This document shows positions 7,971 to 15,260 of a stretch of 15,681 bases of DNA, one piece after another. The DNA is from Bifidobacterium breve. GTDB lineage: Bacteria; Actinomycetota; Acidimicrobiia; Acidimicrobiales; Ilumatobacteraceae. A model generated the notes under the pieces. The model saw only the letters and a list, made by a program, of their open reading frames with translations, was not told the DNA's origin and made no database searches. Position 1 is the first letter of the stretch. Each line of letters opens with the position of its first letter. A program made the translations under genes and the position numbers. The stretch spans positions 1 to 15,681 of the forward strand of contig CAMDER010000020.1 in assembly GCA_945896935.1 (NCBI GenBank). Reading direction: 5' to 3'.

Positions 7971-8509
7971 GTGATTCCACGGTTCAGACGCCGATACGTC
8001 GTCGAGCATTGCAAGTTTTTCTCGGAGCGATTTGTTTGACTATCGCTGGCTTTTGGGTGTACGCCTTTTTGTTTGCCTCAAAAGAAGGCGTCAATGTACT
8101 CAAAGACAAAGCTTGGACGGTTCGAGCCGAGGAAATTTGCGGCAACGCCAATCTTGAACGCGACAAATTGGCAGATCTGCGTCGTATTAACTCGGTGGAG
8201 GGTGACGCACTGGCTGAACGAGCGGACATTATTGATAGAGCAACTGCGATCATTCAGAACATGCTTGATGATGTCACTGCTCAGGTTCCGACCGGCATTG
8301 ACGACGCGAGATTGATGGAAATTTGGAGAACTATTTACCAAGATTGGATTAATGGGAGAATCGTTTACACGGCAAAGTTACGTACCGGAGAAAATGCGCC
8401 ATTCGCTGAGTCCATGAGTGAAGGTTCACCGGTATCTGATTCGATCAATGACTTCACAACAAATAACCGAATGACGTCATGCGGTGCGGCTATGGATTTG
8501 GCTGTTTAG
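7967..8509 (+). CDS. Membrane-anchored protein of unknown function, coupled to DoxX
   Basis: I do not recognise a named family. The 180-residue protein starts with a basic segment (PIRRRALQ, 9-16) and one hydrophobic span (about 17-37). It then has a soluble, mostly helical part of about 140 residues that should lie outside the membrane by the positive-inside rule. The soluble part has just two cysteines, Cys58 (EEICGNA) and Cys172 (TSCGAAMDL), near its two ends, which could form a disulfide closing the domain. A charged helical stretch (59-100) follows the first Cys. The start ATG overlaps the DoxX stop by 4 bases, which argues for co-translation and perhaps physical partnership with DoxX. 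It ends 8 bases from the convergent acyltransferase gene. Confidence 0.75.
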   Translation: MSDSTVQTPIRRRALQVFLGAICLTIAGFWVYAFLFASKEGVNVLKDKAWTVRAEEICGNANLERDKLADLRRINSVEGDALAERADIIDRATAIIQNMLDDVTAQVPTGIDDARLMEIWRTIYQDWINGRIVYTAKLRTGENAPFAESMSEGSPVSDSINDFTTNNRMTSCGAAMDLAV

Positions 8510-8517
8510 TTGTCTAC

Positions 8518-9189
8518 CTAGTTGTTGACGTCTAGCCAGGCACCGTCAACGAACCGTTTGATCACTTTCGCTGGTGAACCAACTGCAACGCTGAATGACG
8601 GGATGACCCCAGTCACGACACTGTTTGCGCCGATCACCACATGTTCACCAATATCGGCACCGGGAAGAATCACACTGCCGTAGCCAAGCCACGAACCGTT
8701 ACCGATACGTACTGGCTTCTCGGGCATCGTCTGAACTGAAATCGGCAACGTGACATCCTTGTAGCCATGGTTCTGATCGGTGATGTAGACGTTGTGCCCA
8801 GTCCACACATCATCGCCAATTTCGATCGAGAAGTGACCGACGATGCCGGTCCCCTTGCCAATCAAACAACGATCGCCAATTGTGACAATCCGTTCGGAAA
8901 TACATTGTTGACCTGGCACCATTCCAGCCGACAATGTGCACTGGGGGCCGATCATGGTGTTGCGCCCAATATGAATAAATTGCTCGTTGAAGATTGTGTT
9001 GTACGGAAAGCAGATCACACTTTGTTGCCCGAAGGATCCGAACTTTTGGCCTCGGCGAGTTGTTGCGCCGATCGCTCCTGCTTCGATCGCCATTTCCCAC
9101 AGATAATGGACTATTCGGGCGAAAAAGCGATTTCGCCAGGCTCGACTTTTTGACATCGCCAAGGGTGCGTATGCCGGTTCGTCCTTCAC
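8518..9189 (-). CDS. Left-handed beta-helix (hexapeptide-repeat) acyltransferase
   Basis: A 223-residue protein dominated by hexapeptide repeats that build a left-handed beta helix (about residues 55-205): for example IHIGRNTMIGPQC (72-84), VTIGDRCLIGKGT (102-114), IEIGDDVWTG (122-131), VRIGNGSWLG (160-169) and ADIGEHVVIGANSVV (178-192). The loop with TDQNHGY (137-143) carries His141, the usual catalytic base of maltose/galactoside O-acetyltransferase-type enzymes, and GSPAKVIKR (204-212) is the typical C-terminal cap. Such enzymes transfer an acetyl (or other acyl) group from acyl-CoA to a sugar, often for surface polysaccharide, and act as trimers. The start is a GTG at 9187-9189, supported by a leaderless -10. 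No glycan genes flank it, so the acceptor is open. Confidence 0.9.
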   Translation of the reverse strand: MKDEPAYAPLAMSKSRAWRNRFFARIVHYLWEMAIEAGAIGATTRRGQKFGSFGQQSVICFPYNTIFNEQFIHIGRNTMIGPQCTLSAGMVPGQQCISERIVTIGDRCLIGKGTGIVGHFSIEIGDDVWTGHNVYITDQNHGYKDVTLPISVQTMPEKPVRIGNGSWLGYGSVILPGADIGEHVVIGANSVVTGVIPSFSVAVGSPAKVIKRFVDGAWLDVNN

Positions 9190-9195
9190 GCTTTG

Positions 9196-9201
9196 AGATT
9201 A
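9196..9201 (-). promoter_or_regulatory. Probable leaderless promoter -10 (TAATCT) for the acyltransferase gene
   Basis: On the minus strand TAATCT is followed by six bases and then the GTG start codon, identical in hexamer and spacing to the DoxX promoter. The context GATAATCT is a good -10. No ribosome site precedes the GTG, and no recognisable -35 lies 16-19 bases upstream. Confidence 0.55.
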
Positions 9202-9246
9202 TCGGCAAGTGCTTGTTGACACAGCGAAACCTGTCAGCATGGACAC

Positions 9247-10347
9247 ATGGTTCGTCCACAGCGATCTTCTTCTGAACTCACCACCCTTGGTGGCTCCTTC
9301 ACCGATGTTGGTTCGGTCAAGGTCGGGCATTTCGCTCGTTCGTCTCGTGGTTGGCTCACCGGCACGACGGTGTTATTGACGCCCGCAGGGGCCGTCGCCG
9401 GAGTTGATGTGCGAGGTGGCGGACCTGGAACTCGTGAAACCGATCTTTTGCGACCCGAAAATCTGATTCAGAGGGTGCACGCAATTGTTTTGAGCGGAGG
9501 AAGTGCCTACGGCTTAGCAAGCGCTCACGGCGTCATGGATTACCTTGAAGAAACCGAATGTGGATTTCCGGTTGGCAAAGATCCTTCTTGGGTTGTTCCC
9601 ATCGTTCCCGGAGCGGTGATCTTTGATCTAGGTCGTGGGGGCAAGTTCACCAATCGCCCCGATTCAACATTTGGCTATCGTGCTGCGCAGTCAGCCAAAA
9701 CACGTTCGACCGAATTGGGCTGCGTTGGTGCTGGCGTAGGAGCTCGTTCAGGTGGACTCAAGGGTGGGCTAGGAATGACCAGTACGCGTATCGAAAGCGG
9801 TCATGTGGTTTCGGCGATTGCGGTTGTTAATTCAATTGGTTCAGTGATCAATCCAGATACATGCCTTCCTTGGAATAAGTCGATGACTCGCTTGCGTCGT
9901 CCAAATGCCAGCGATCGACGAACCTTGCGTGATTACCTGTCGTCGCTGAACACGCTGGTTGCTAATACCGAGAATGCGCCGAACGAGAATTCATTGAACA
10001 CGACCATTGGAACTGTCGCAACAAACTTGCGTTTGTCAAAGTCCGAATGTACCAAGTTTGCATCCGTAGCCCACGACGGTCTTGCCCGTGCTATTCGCCC
10101 GGCGCATCTCATGAATGACGGTGACACGATTTTTGGCCTGTCAGTCGGTCCTGGTGATTTGGTTCTTTCCGAAAATGAGCCAATTTTCAGCGACCCAGTT
10201 GGTCGTCCCGCATTGCTGAACAAAGTTCTTGCGGCAGGAGCCGACATGTTCGCCCAAGCCTGTACTGAAGCCATATTGCACGCAACATCGACTGAAGGAA
10301 TAGTGAGCTATCGCGAACTCTGCCCGTCGGCGTTTGTGAGCCGATGA
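9247..10347 (+). CDS. P1 (DmpA/NylC-type) self-cleaving aminopeptidase
   Basis: A 366-residue member of the DmpA/P1 peptidase family (Ntn-hydrolase-like, MEROPS S58). These are made as a precursor that cuts itself, freeing a Ser or Thr as both new N-terminus and nucleophile. Here the cut site reads Asn251-Thr252-Thr253 in SLNTTIGTVATN, so Thr252 is the likely nucleophile, as in NylC. Other family signs are DVRGGGPGTRETD (54-66), LSGGSAYGL (82-90) and the GLGM(T)S segment (174-179). Relatives include L-aminopeptidase/D-esterase DmpA, beta-peptidyl aminopeptidases (BapA) and nylon-oligomer hydrolase. No signal peptide, so cytoplasmic. panB follows in the same direction after about 125 bases. 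The start is the ATG at 9247; CAGCAT 6 bases upstream could be a weak leaderless -10. Substrate is inferred only. Confidence 0.9.
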   Translation: MVRPQRSSSELTTLGGSFTDVGSVKVGHFARSSRGWLTGTTVLLTPAGAVAGVDVRGGGPGTRETDLLRPENLIQRVHAIVLSGGSAYGLASAHGVMDYLEETECGFPVGKDPSWVVPIVPGAVIFDLGRGGKFTNRPDSTFGYRAAQSAKTRSTELGCVGAGVGARSGGLKGGLGMTSTRIESGHVVSAIAVVNSIGSVINPDTCLPWNKSMTRLRRPNASDRRTLRDYLSSLNTLVANTENAPNENSLNTTIGTVATNLRLSKSECTKFASVAHDGLARAIRPAHLMNDGDTIFGLSVGPGDLVLSENEPIFSDPVGRPALLNKVLAAGADMFAQACTEAILHATSTEGIVSYRELCPSAFVSR

Positions 10348-10471
10348 CTGGCATGCCCTAAATCACAAAAAATCAGACCTCTAACTGACAATCTAGGTGC
10401 CGATGTCGCTAGGTTTCGCTCTGCTGTTTTAGTCCGCCTGCTCCCCCGTATCGACCCCACGAGGTTCTGTG

Positions 10472-11299
10472 ATGCCATCGCTGCCCAACGATCGTAAGAA
10501 AGTCCAGGTTCCCGATCTCGCAACGTGGAAAGCCGAAGGTCGGCGCATGACCATGATCACGGCTTACGACGTGACCTACGCCCGTCTTGTTGACGAAGCC
10601 GGTATCGACATGATCCTGGTCGGCGATTCAGTCGGAATGGTCGTTCAGGGAACCTCAAATACCATTCCGGTCGACCTTGATGAAATGGCCTATCACGTTC
10701 GCTGCGTGGCACGTGCTCACACTAAGGCCCTCGTCATTGGAGACCTGCCATTTGGTTCGTATCAAATCAGTCCCGAGCAAGGCGTTGAGTCTTCAATTGT
10801 TTTGATGAAGAATGGCGCTCAATGCATCAAGCTTGAAGGTGGCGTCCATATGGCCGAAACCATCGCAGCCATCACTCGAGTCGATATTCCGGTTTTTGGG
10901 CATATCGGATTGACTCCCCAGAGTGTGCATCGCATGGGTGGCTTTAGAGTTCAGGGTCGAACCGAGGGTTTTGAAGCTGGTGGCCGTGAACGAATTCTAG
11001 AAGATGCTCATGCGGTCGAACAATCAGGTGCCTGCGCGATTGTTATTGAAGGCGTCCCTATGGAACTCGCCAAAGAAATCACCCAAAAGGTGAGCATTCC
11101 AACGATTGGCATTGGCGCCGGAATTCATTGCGACGGACAAGTTTTGGTTCTTCATGATGTTCTTGGCCTGTGCGATTCTAAATATCGCTTCGCCAAACAT
11201 TACGCCGAATTACGAACTCCGACAATTGATGCAACGAGAGCTTTCATCGCTGATGTTCAAGGTGGAACATTTCCCGATGAAGATCACTCGTTTCACTAA
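10472..11299 (+). CDS. panB: 3-methyl-2-oxobutanoate hydroxymethyltransferase (ketopantoate hydroxymethyltransferase)
   Basis: The first committed enzyme of pantothenate (vitamin B5) and CoA synthesis: it adds a hydroxymethyl group from 5,10-methylenetetrahydrofolate to 2-oxoisovalerate. The 275-residue (beta/alpha)8 barrel is full length. Metal- and substrate-site residues are visible: Asp52 (LVGDSVGMV), Asp91 (GDLPFGSY), Lys120 and Glu122 (IKLEGG), His144 in FGHIGLTPQS, and Glu193 (IEGVP), with GIGAG at 213-217. I chose the ATG at 10472 over the GTG immediately before it (10469) because GAGG lies 7 bases ahead of the ATG. panC begins 5 bases after the stop, so the two are one operon. Confidence 0.97.
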   Translation: MPSLPNDRKKVQVPDLATWKAEGRRMTMITAYDVTYARLVDEAGIDMILVGDSVGMVVQGTSNTIPVDLDEMAYHVRCVARAHTKALVIGDLPFGSYQISPEQGVESSIVLMKNGAQCIKLEGGVHMAETIAAITRVDIPVFGHIGLTPQSVHRMGGFRVQGRTEGFEAGGRERILEDAHAVEQSGACAIVIEGVPMELAKEITQKVSIPTIGIGAGIHCDGQVLVLHDVLGLCDSKYRFAKHYAELRTPTIDATRAFIADVQGGTFPDEDHSFH

Positions 11300-11304
11300 T
11301 AATT

Positions 11305-12144
11305 GTGCACATCCTTCGTACTCCCCAGGAACTCAGTCAAACTGCTGACGTCTGTCGAGTAAATGGTCAGTCGGTTGCCATGGTTCCCACAATGGGCGCT
11401 TTGCACCAAGGTCACACATCCCTCATTGATCTCGCACGTCAACATGCTGACATAGTCGTAGCAACGATCTTTGTTAATCCTTTGCAATTCAATAACTCAG
11501 TCGATTTTGACAAGTACCCACTTCAGATGGACCACGACGTCCAGTTACTTGAACAACATGGTGTGCAGTTTCTGTATGCGCCCAACGTCGATGCCATGTA
11601 CGGTGCGAATTTCTCAACAAGTGTTCACGTTGGCGGAATCACCGATGTCCTAGAGGGATCATCGCGACCCGGACACTTTGCCGGAGTATCTACTGTGGTC
11701 GCCAAACTGTTTTCAGCTGCTCGACCTGATGTCGCGATTTTCGGTCAGAAAGATTTTCAACAGTTTGCGGTGATTCAACGAATGGTTTCAGATCTTGACA
11801 TGCCCATTCAACTCATCATGGCTCCGACGATTCGTGAACCTGATGGCTTAGCGATGTCCAGCCGAAATATTCGGCTGTCAGATTTGGCCCGACATGAAGC
11901 GGTTGCGATTTGGCAAGGTCTACGAAAGGCTCAAGAGCAATTCTCCGCGGGTATTCGTGATTCTGATCAATTGATCAAGACAGTTGAGTCGATGATTGAG
12001 TCAACATCAGCGGATATCGACTATGTGAAGGTGATTGATCCCGTCACATTGAATGGGCTCTCAATCGCTACTCCCGGTTGCGTCATTGTTGTCGCTGTCG
12101 TCCTTGACGAAGTCCGCCTCATCGATAATCACGTGCTTGTGTAG
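11305..12144 (+). CDS. panC: Pantothenate synthetase (pantoate--beta-alanine ligase)
   Basis: Joins pantoate and beta-alanine with ATP through a pantoyl-adenylate intermediate, the last step of pantothenate synthesis. The 279-residue protein is full length and shows VPTMGALHQGH (27-37, the HIGH-like ATP site), FVNPLQF (56-62, pantoate site), FGQKDFQQ (146-153, Lys149) and DGLAMSSRN (180-188, the KMSKS-like loop). A GTG start at 11305 fits the family's usual N-terminus (MHILRTPQEL). It lies 5 bases after the panB stop, and no clear ribosome site is present in or before the gap, so translation probably depends on ribosomes finishing panB. Neither panD nor panE is seen in this window. Confidence 0.97.
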   Translation: MHILRTPQELSQTADVCRVNGQSVAMVPTMGALHQGHTSLIDLARQHADIVVATIFVNPLQFNNSVDFDKYPLQMDHDVQLLEQHGVQFLYAPNVDAMYGANFSTSVHVGGITDVLEGSSRPGHFAGVSTVVAKLFSAARPDVAIFGQKDFQQFAVIQRMVSDLDMPIQLIMAPTIREPDGLAMSSRNIRLSDLARHEAVAIWQGLRKAQEQFSAGIRDSDQLIKTVESMIESTSADIDYVKVIDPVTLNGLSIATPGCVIVVAVVLDEVRLIDNHVLV

Positions 12145-12146
12145 AC

Positions 12147-12161
12147 AGACGGTTTCCGTCT
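12147..12161 (+). terminator. Short stem-loop after panC, possible weak terminator
   Basis: AGACGG-TTT-CCGTCT forms a perfect 6-base-pair, 3-base-loop hairpin starting 3 bases after the panC stop. It lies between panC and the convergent ProA-like gene. No T-run follows, so it is not a textbook intrinsic terminator. A separate 10-base palindrome, TTACTAGTAA, lies at 12172-12181. Confidence 0.35.
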
Positions 12162-12192
12162 CCAAAGCTTGTTACTAGTAAGAGCGACTATG

Positions 12193-13683
12193 TCAACGAT
12201 GTTGTTGTGCGTCAGTTTGTTTCATCACATAGCGAGTCGTGAATACACCATCACCTGACAAGATTCCGCCACGGCCAAAGAGGCGCCCTCCTTGCCAATT
12301 TGATAGTCCCAATTCGGGCGATTTCAGAGCGTATTGGCCATCGACCCAGCGGGTAAAACCATTTCCGAAAAATGGTGACTCAGATGTTTGGTAGGCCGAT
12401 TCAATTTCTACCTGATCTGAACTAACTACCGAAAGCACAAAATGAGGACTATAGGAATTGAAGAGTTCTACTGCTTCTTGGGTATCGGACACGAGGCGAA
12501 TTGAAAACTCTGGATGGTCATCCCATTCCCACTCAGTACTCAAGGCATCGTCGTCATCGTGCTCGATGAGTTCAAAAAGATGAGTTGACGAATACATCTC
12601 ACCAAGAATTTGAGACGTAAATGCGCCTATGGCATGGACTACGAGTTTGCCTTGGCGTCCTTTTGCGGCAAGCACTGCCCCATTGAGTACCGCCAGCAAT
12701 AGGTCATGACGGTCAAGAGGAACACAACAAACATTCAATGTGTTGCAAACTTTGCGGTCAAGTGAATGGCAAATGAGTTGCGCAAGATCAATTGCGTCGG
12801 CGGTCTGGCCAACAATGGCCCACGCTCCACCAGTGCCATGAAGGCTGACGGGGATTCCTGATTGGCGCGCTACTGCCCCAAGTTGGGCAACTGCCTGACC
12901 ACTACCTCGGGCGACAGCAAGAGATAGACCTGGTTCTGAAAACAGTGCGTACCCTGCCGACCGTTCTGGTGAATCAACGAGTTGCACACTTCCGAGAGGC
13001 AAACAACTTTGTTTCAGAGCAGGGATGAGAGCAAAATTCATGATCGCCCGGGCGGTGTTGAGCGCGTCGCTACCAATACGAAACACGACTGTATTTCCGG
13101 AACGCAGAACACCGGTTGCATCGGCGAAAACATTTGGTCGTCCTTCAAACACGAATCCGACAACGCCTAATGGCGCCTTGTGCGCTTCAACTGACCAAGA
13201 ATCGTGCGGCACAGTTTCAGGAGTCGTTGCTGTTTCGGCGAGGTCGCGCCACATATTCAGAGCGGCGATCATGTCGCTGCGCATCTTCTCGCTCAACTCA
13301 AGGCGGGTTGTAGATTTACCTCTCTGACTAGCATCTTCGACATCACGATCGTTCGCGATCTTGATTTTGCTGAAGATATTCTCGTCTTGCAGATTGGTGG
13401 CGAAGGTTGCGTAAAATTCGTTGATTTGAACTGAGTCGACAGAAGACAGCTCAGCAAAAGCGGTACGAGCATTTGAAACTGCACTGTGAGCGATCTCAGC
13501 TACTGAGCTTGGGATGCGTAGTAGGTCTCCATTTTCTTGGATGACTACCAACCGATCCCCCACAACAAATTCTTGTGCCAGTTTTGCTGTAACGGCGGTC
13601 CATTGGTTACCGCCGAAAGGGATCCTTTGACCCTCGGTCAGTGAATCAAGAACTCCAAGATTCTGATGATTCTCCGCTGACAT
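12193..13683 (-). CDS. ProA-like aldehyde dehydrogenase (gamma-glutamyl phosphate reductase family) with extra N-terminal segment
   Basis: From about residue 60 on the protein follows ProA (glutamate-5-semialdehyde dehydrogenase). It has the LGVVGFVFEGRPNV segment (172-185), a nucleotide-site SGNTVVFR (195-202), the catalytic Cys313 in KVCNTL, the NGFTRWVDG stretch (441-449) and the C-terminal RLFGRGGI and FTTRYVM (467-487). It departs from typical ProA at SLHGTGGAW (280-288), where ProA has a HxDGICH-type sequence. Ahead of the ProA part lie about 60 extra residues (LTEGQRIPFGGNQW at 15-28, VGDRLVVIQENGDLL at 41-55) that I cannot assign. The frame is open to 13809; I choose the ATG at 13683 because TAACAT lies 7 bases upstream and the farther part overlaps the divergent gene. 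No proB is adjacent. It may be a divergent proline enzyme or a paralogue with another acyl-phosphate substrate. Confidence 0.8.
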   Translation of the reverse strand: MSAENHQNLGVLDSLTEGQRIPFGGNQWTAVTAKLAQEFVVGDRLVVIQENGDLLRIPSSVAEIAHSAVSNARTAFAELSSVDSVQINEFYATFATNLQDENIFSKIKIANDRDVEDASQRGKSTTRLELSEKMRSDMIAALNMWRDLAETATTPETVPHDSWSVEAHKAPLGVVGFVFEGRPNVFADATGVLRSGNTVVFRIGSDALNTARAIMNFALIPALKQSCLPLGSVQLVDSPERSAGYALFSEPGLSLAVARGSGQAVAQLGAVARQSGIPVSLHGTGGAWAIVGQTADAIDLAQLICHSLDRKVCNTLNVCCVPLDRHDLLLAVLNGAVLAAKGRQGKLVVHAIGAFTSQILGEMYSSTHLFELIEHDDDDALSTEWEWDDHPEFSIRLVSDTQEAVELFNSYSPHFVLSVVSSDQVEIESAYQTSESPFFGNGFTRWVDGQYALKSPELGLSNWQGGRLFGRGGILSGDGVFTTRYVMKQTDAQQHR

Positions 13684-13690
13684 AAAAGTC

Positions 13691-13696
13691 ATGTTA
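13691..13696 (-). promoter_or_regulatory. Possible leaderless -10 (TAACAT) for the ProA-like gene
   Basis: On the minus strand TAACAT is followed by 7 bases and the ATG at 13683. The hexamer overlaps an alternative in-frame ATG at 13692, so if this promoter is real the 13692 start is not used. Spacing is one base longer than at the other leaderless candidates. Confidence 0.35.
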
Positions 13697-13758
13697 GAAG
13701 GCGAGCTCGCTCCTGAGAGAACTACACCTGCATCAAGTTCAAGCCCCACTGGAGCGTC

Positions 13759-13764
13759 TAGCCT
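13759..13764 (+). promoter_or_regulatory. Probable leaderless promoter -10 (TAGCCT) for the MBL hydrolase gene
   Basis: TAGCCT, six bases, then GTG at 13771. There is no ribosome site in between. It lies 75 bases from the presumed start of the divergent ProA-like gene. Confidence 0.5.
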
Positions 13765-13770
13765 AGAAAT

Positions 13771-14493
13771 GTGAAAGAAAACGTAGATAATCAGGTGTAT
13801 TTCAAGCAATTGCTTTCTGGCCGTGACTTCGCCGTCGGGGACTCTCTTGCCCAGCAGATGGTCAACTTTGTCTACCTGATTGGCGATCGCTCCACTGGTG
13901 AATGCATGGTGATTGACCCTGCCTATGCCGTCGATGACCTCGTCAATTACGCAAATAATGACGGAATGAAAATTACTGGAGCCTTAGCAACTCACTATCA
14001 CCCTGATCACATCGGGGGCTCAATGATGAATTACCGCATCGAAGGAATCACTCGCCTACTCGAGCACGGTTCCGTGGGCATCCACGTCAACAAAGAAGAA
14101 GCACCATGGGTTTTGCGAACAACAGGAGTTTCCGAAAGCGATCTCGTTTCACATGAGGCCGGTGATGTCGTGAAGGTTGGCAGTATCGACATCACCTTGG
14201 TGCACACTCCAGGCCATACCCCCGGTTCTCAATGTTTCTTAGTGAACGGATGCCTGATTTCTGGAGACACGCTTTTCCTTGATGGATGTGGGCGTACCGA
14301 TTTACCTGGAAGCGATCCGGAAATGATGTACGAGAGTCTGCAAACATTGAACAGCCTTCCAAGTACAACAATCATCTATCCAGGTCATCAGTATTCGCAG
14401 CCTGCCCACGAGTCACTGGCACAAGTTCAACAACACAATTTTGTTTTGAAGCCAATGTCGAAAGATCAGTGGACAACTATTTTCGCGGGCTAA
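13771..14493 (+). CDS. Metallo-beta-lactamase-fold hydrolase, glyoxalase II / persulfide dioxygenase type
   Basis: A 240-residue soluble MBL-fold enzyme with all metal ligands present: HxHxDH at His75-His77-Asp79-His80, His149 in HTPGHTPGS, Asp166 in SGDTLF and His206 in YPGHQY. The segment DGCGRTDLPGSDP (171-183) resembles the GCGRTD sequence of ETHE1-type persulfide dioxygenases, which oxidise glutathione or other low-molecular-weight persulfide to sulfite using one iron. Bacterial YcbL-like glyoxalase II enzymes have a similar region, so both remain possible. It converges with a TauE/SafE permease 13 bases away, which fits a sulfite product but does not prove it. The start is the GTG at 13771, supported by a leaderless -10. 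Confidence 0.87.
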   Translation: MKENVDNQVYFKQLLSGRDFAVGDSLAQQMVNFVYLIGDRSTGECMVIDPAYAVDDLVNYANNDGMKITGALATHYHPDHIGGSMMNYRIEGITRLLEHGSVGIHVNKEEAPWVLRTTGVSESDLVSHEAGDVVKVGSIDITLVHTPGHTPGSQCFLVNGCLISGDTLFLDGCGRTDLPGSDPEMMYESLQTLNSLPSTTIIYPGHQYSQPAHESLAQVQQHNFVLKPMSKDQWTTIFAG

Positions 14494-14506
14494 CGACCGA
14501 TGTTTT

Positions 14507-15238
14507 CTAGCCGACGACTGCGCCAACGAATGCCGAACACCCGGCAGCTGACAACAGCACTAGTACAAAGCGCCGGGAGTTTTCTTCGTTCAAGCGAGGC
14601 TTGAGTCTTTGCCCGATCAAAATTCCTAAGCCAAGCACGGGCAAACTCATCAGCACACCAAGGAGCGATTCATAGTTGACCTTACGTAGGGCGATAAACG
14701 AGGCAAGAGTGATGACGCCGGAGATAGTGAAAATTGCGCTGATCGTGGCGCGAAATTGAGCAATCGGCAATCCTCGTCCCTGTAAAGCGAAGACGAGCGG
14801 CGGACCATTTGTCGACAATGAAGAAGACAGGGCTCCACTCAAGAAACCTGCACCTATTTCAAGTCTCGGACTGGCGTGACTCAGATTCGGGCTACGGGTT
14901 AATACAAAAACGGCCAAGAAGATCCCCGCCGCAAGGCAACCCTTCAAAAATCGCTCATCAACGTGGTTAAAAACCAATAGTCCGACTGGAATGCCAACAA
15001 GGGCCGAAAGTGAAAGTCTCACGATGAGACCCCGTTGAGCCTCGTGGCGACCATTAAAGGCTTGAAAACTTGAACTCCCTAATCCGAGAAAGGTCGAGAT
15101 AATGACGGCGTCATGGGGGTCGACCGCTACCACCATCAGTGGAACGGCAAGTAGGGCAAACCCGAAACCCACGATGTTCTGCACCACCGCGGCCACACCC
15201 ACTGCCAGCAATAACCCGATGATTTCGCTTCCAGACAT
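14507..15238 (-). CDS. TauE/SafE family anion permease
   Basis: A 243-residue membrane protein of the TauE/SafE (PF01925) family, which moves sulfite, sulfoacetate or other organosulfur anions across the inner membrane. The two internal repeats each show the family pattern. The first has VQNIVGFGFALLAVPLM (19-35), the second GALSSSLSTNGPPLVFAL (135-152). About eight hydrophobic spans are visible (roughly 6-26, 28-38, 43-60, 73-90, 99-113, 127-150, 166-184, 192-209, 224-243). The start ATG at 15238 lacks a strong ribosome site. Transport substrate is inferred from family and from the convergent MBL hydrolase; direction (import or export) cannot be read from sequence. Confidence 0.88.
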   Translation of the reverse strand: MSGSEIIGLLLAVGVAAVVQNIVGFGFALLAVPLMVVAVDPHDAVIISTFLGLGSSSFQAFNGRHEAQRGLIVRLSLSALVGIPVGLLVFNHVDERFLKGCLAAGIFLAVFVLTRSPNLSHASPRLEIGAGFLSGALSSSLSTNGPPLVFALQGRGLPIAQFRATISAIFTISGVITLASFIALRKVNYESLLGVLMSLPVLGLGILIGQRLKPRLNEENSRRFVLVLLSAAGCSAFVGAVVG

Positions 15239-15260
15239 TGAATCCGATTCTTGTCGTTGG

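Noticed and set aside
9216..9221. TTGACA as -35 of the P1 peptidase promoter
   Set aside because: The only -10-like hexamer at the right place (CAGCAT, 9235) is 13 bases away, too short, and no TANNNT lies 16-19 bases downstream.
9217..9236. TGACA...TGTCA inverted repeat between the acyltransferase and peptidase genes
   Set aside because: Arms of only five bases with a ten-base spacer are expected by chance at this frequency.
8810..10274. Minus-strand frames at 8810-9259 and 9933-10274
   Set aside because: They are out-of-frame or antisense shadows of the acyltransferase and P1 peptidase genes with arginine- and serine-rich composition and no recognisable domain.
10348..10471. Possible separate small gene or RNA between the P1 peptidase and panB
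   Set aside because: No frame with start signal or clear hairpin with T-run is visible; the stretch more likely holds the panB leader and perhaps a weak promoter (CAATCT in ACTGACAATCT near 10390).
13684..13809. N-terminal extension of the ProA-like frame to 13809
   Set aside because: It runs into the divergent MBL gene, its first part reads as low-complexity hydrophobic sequence, and a promoter-like TAACAT supports the inner ATG. A GTG start near 13749 cannot be fully excluded.
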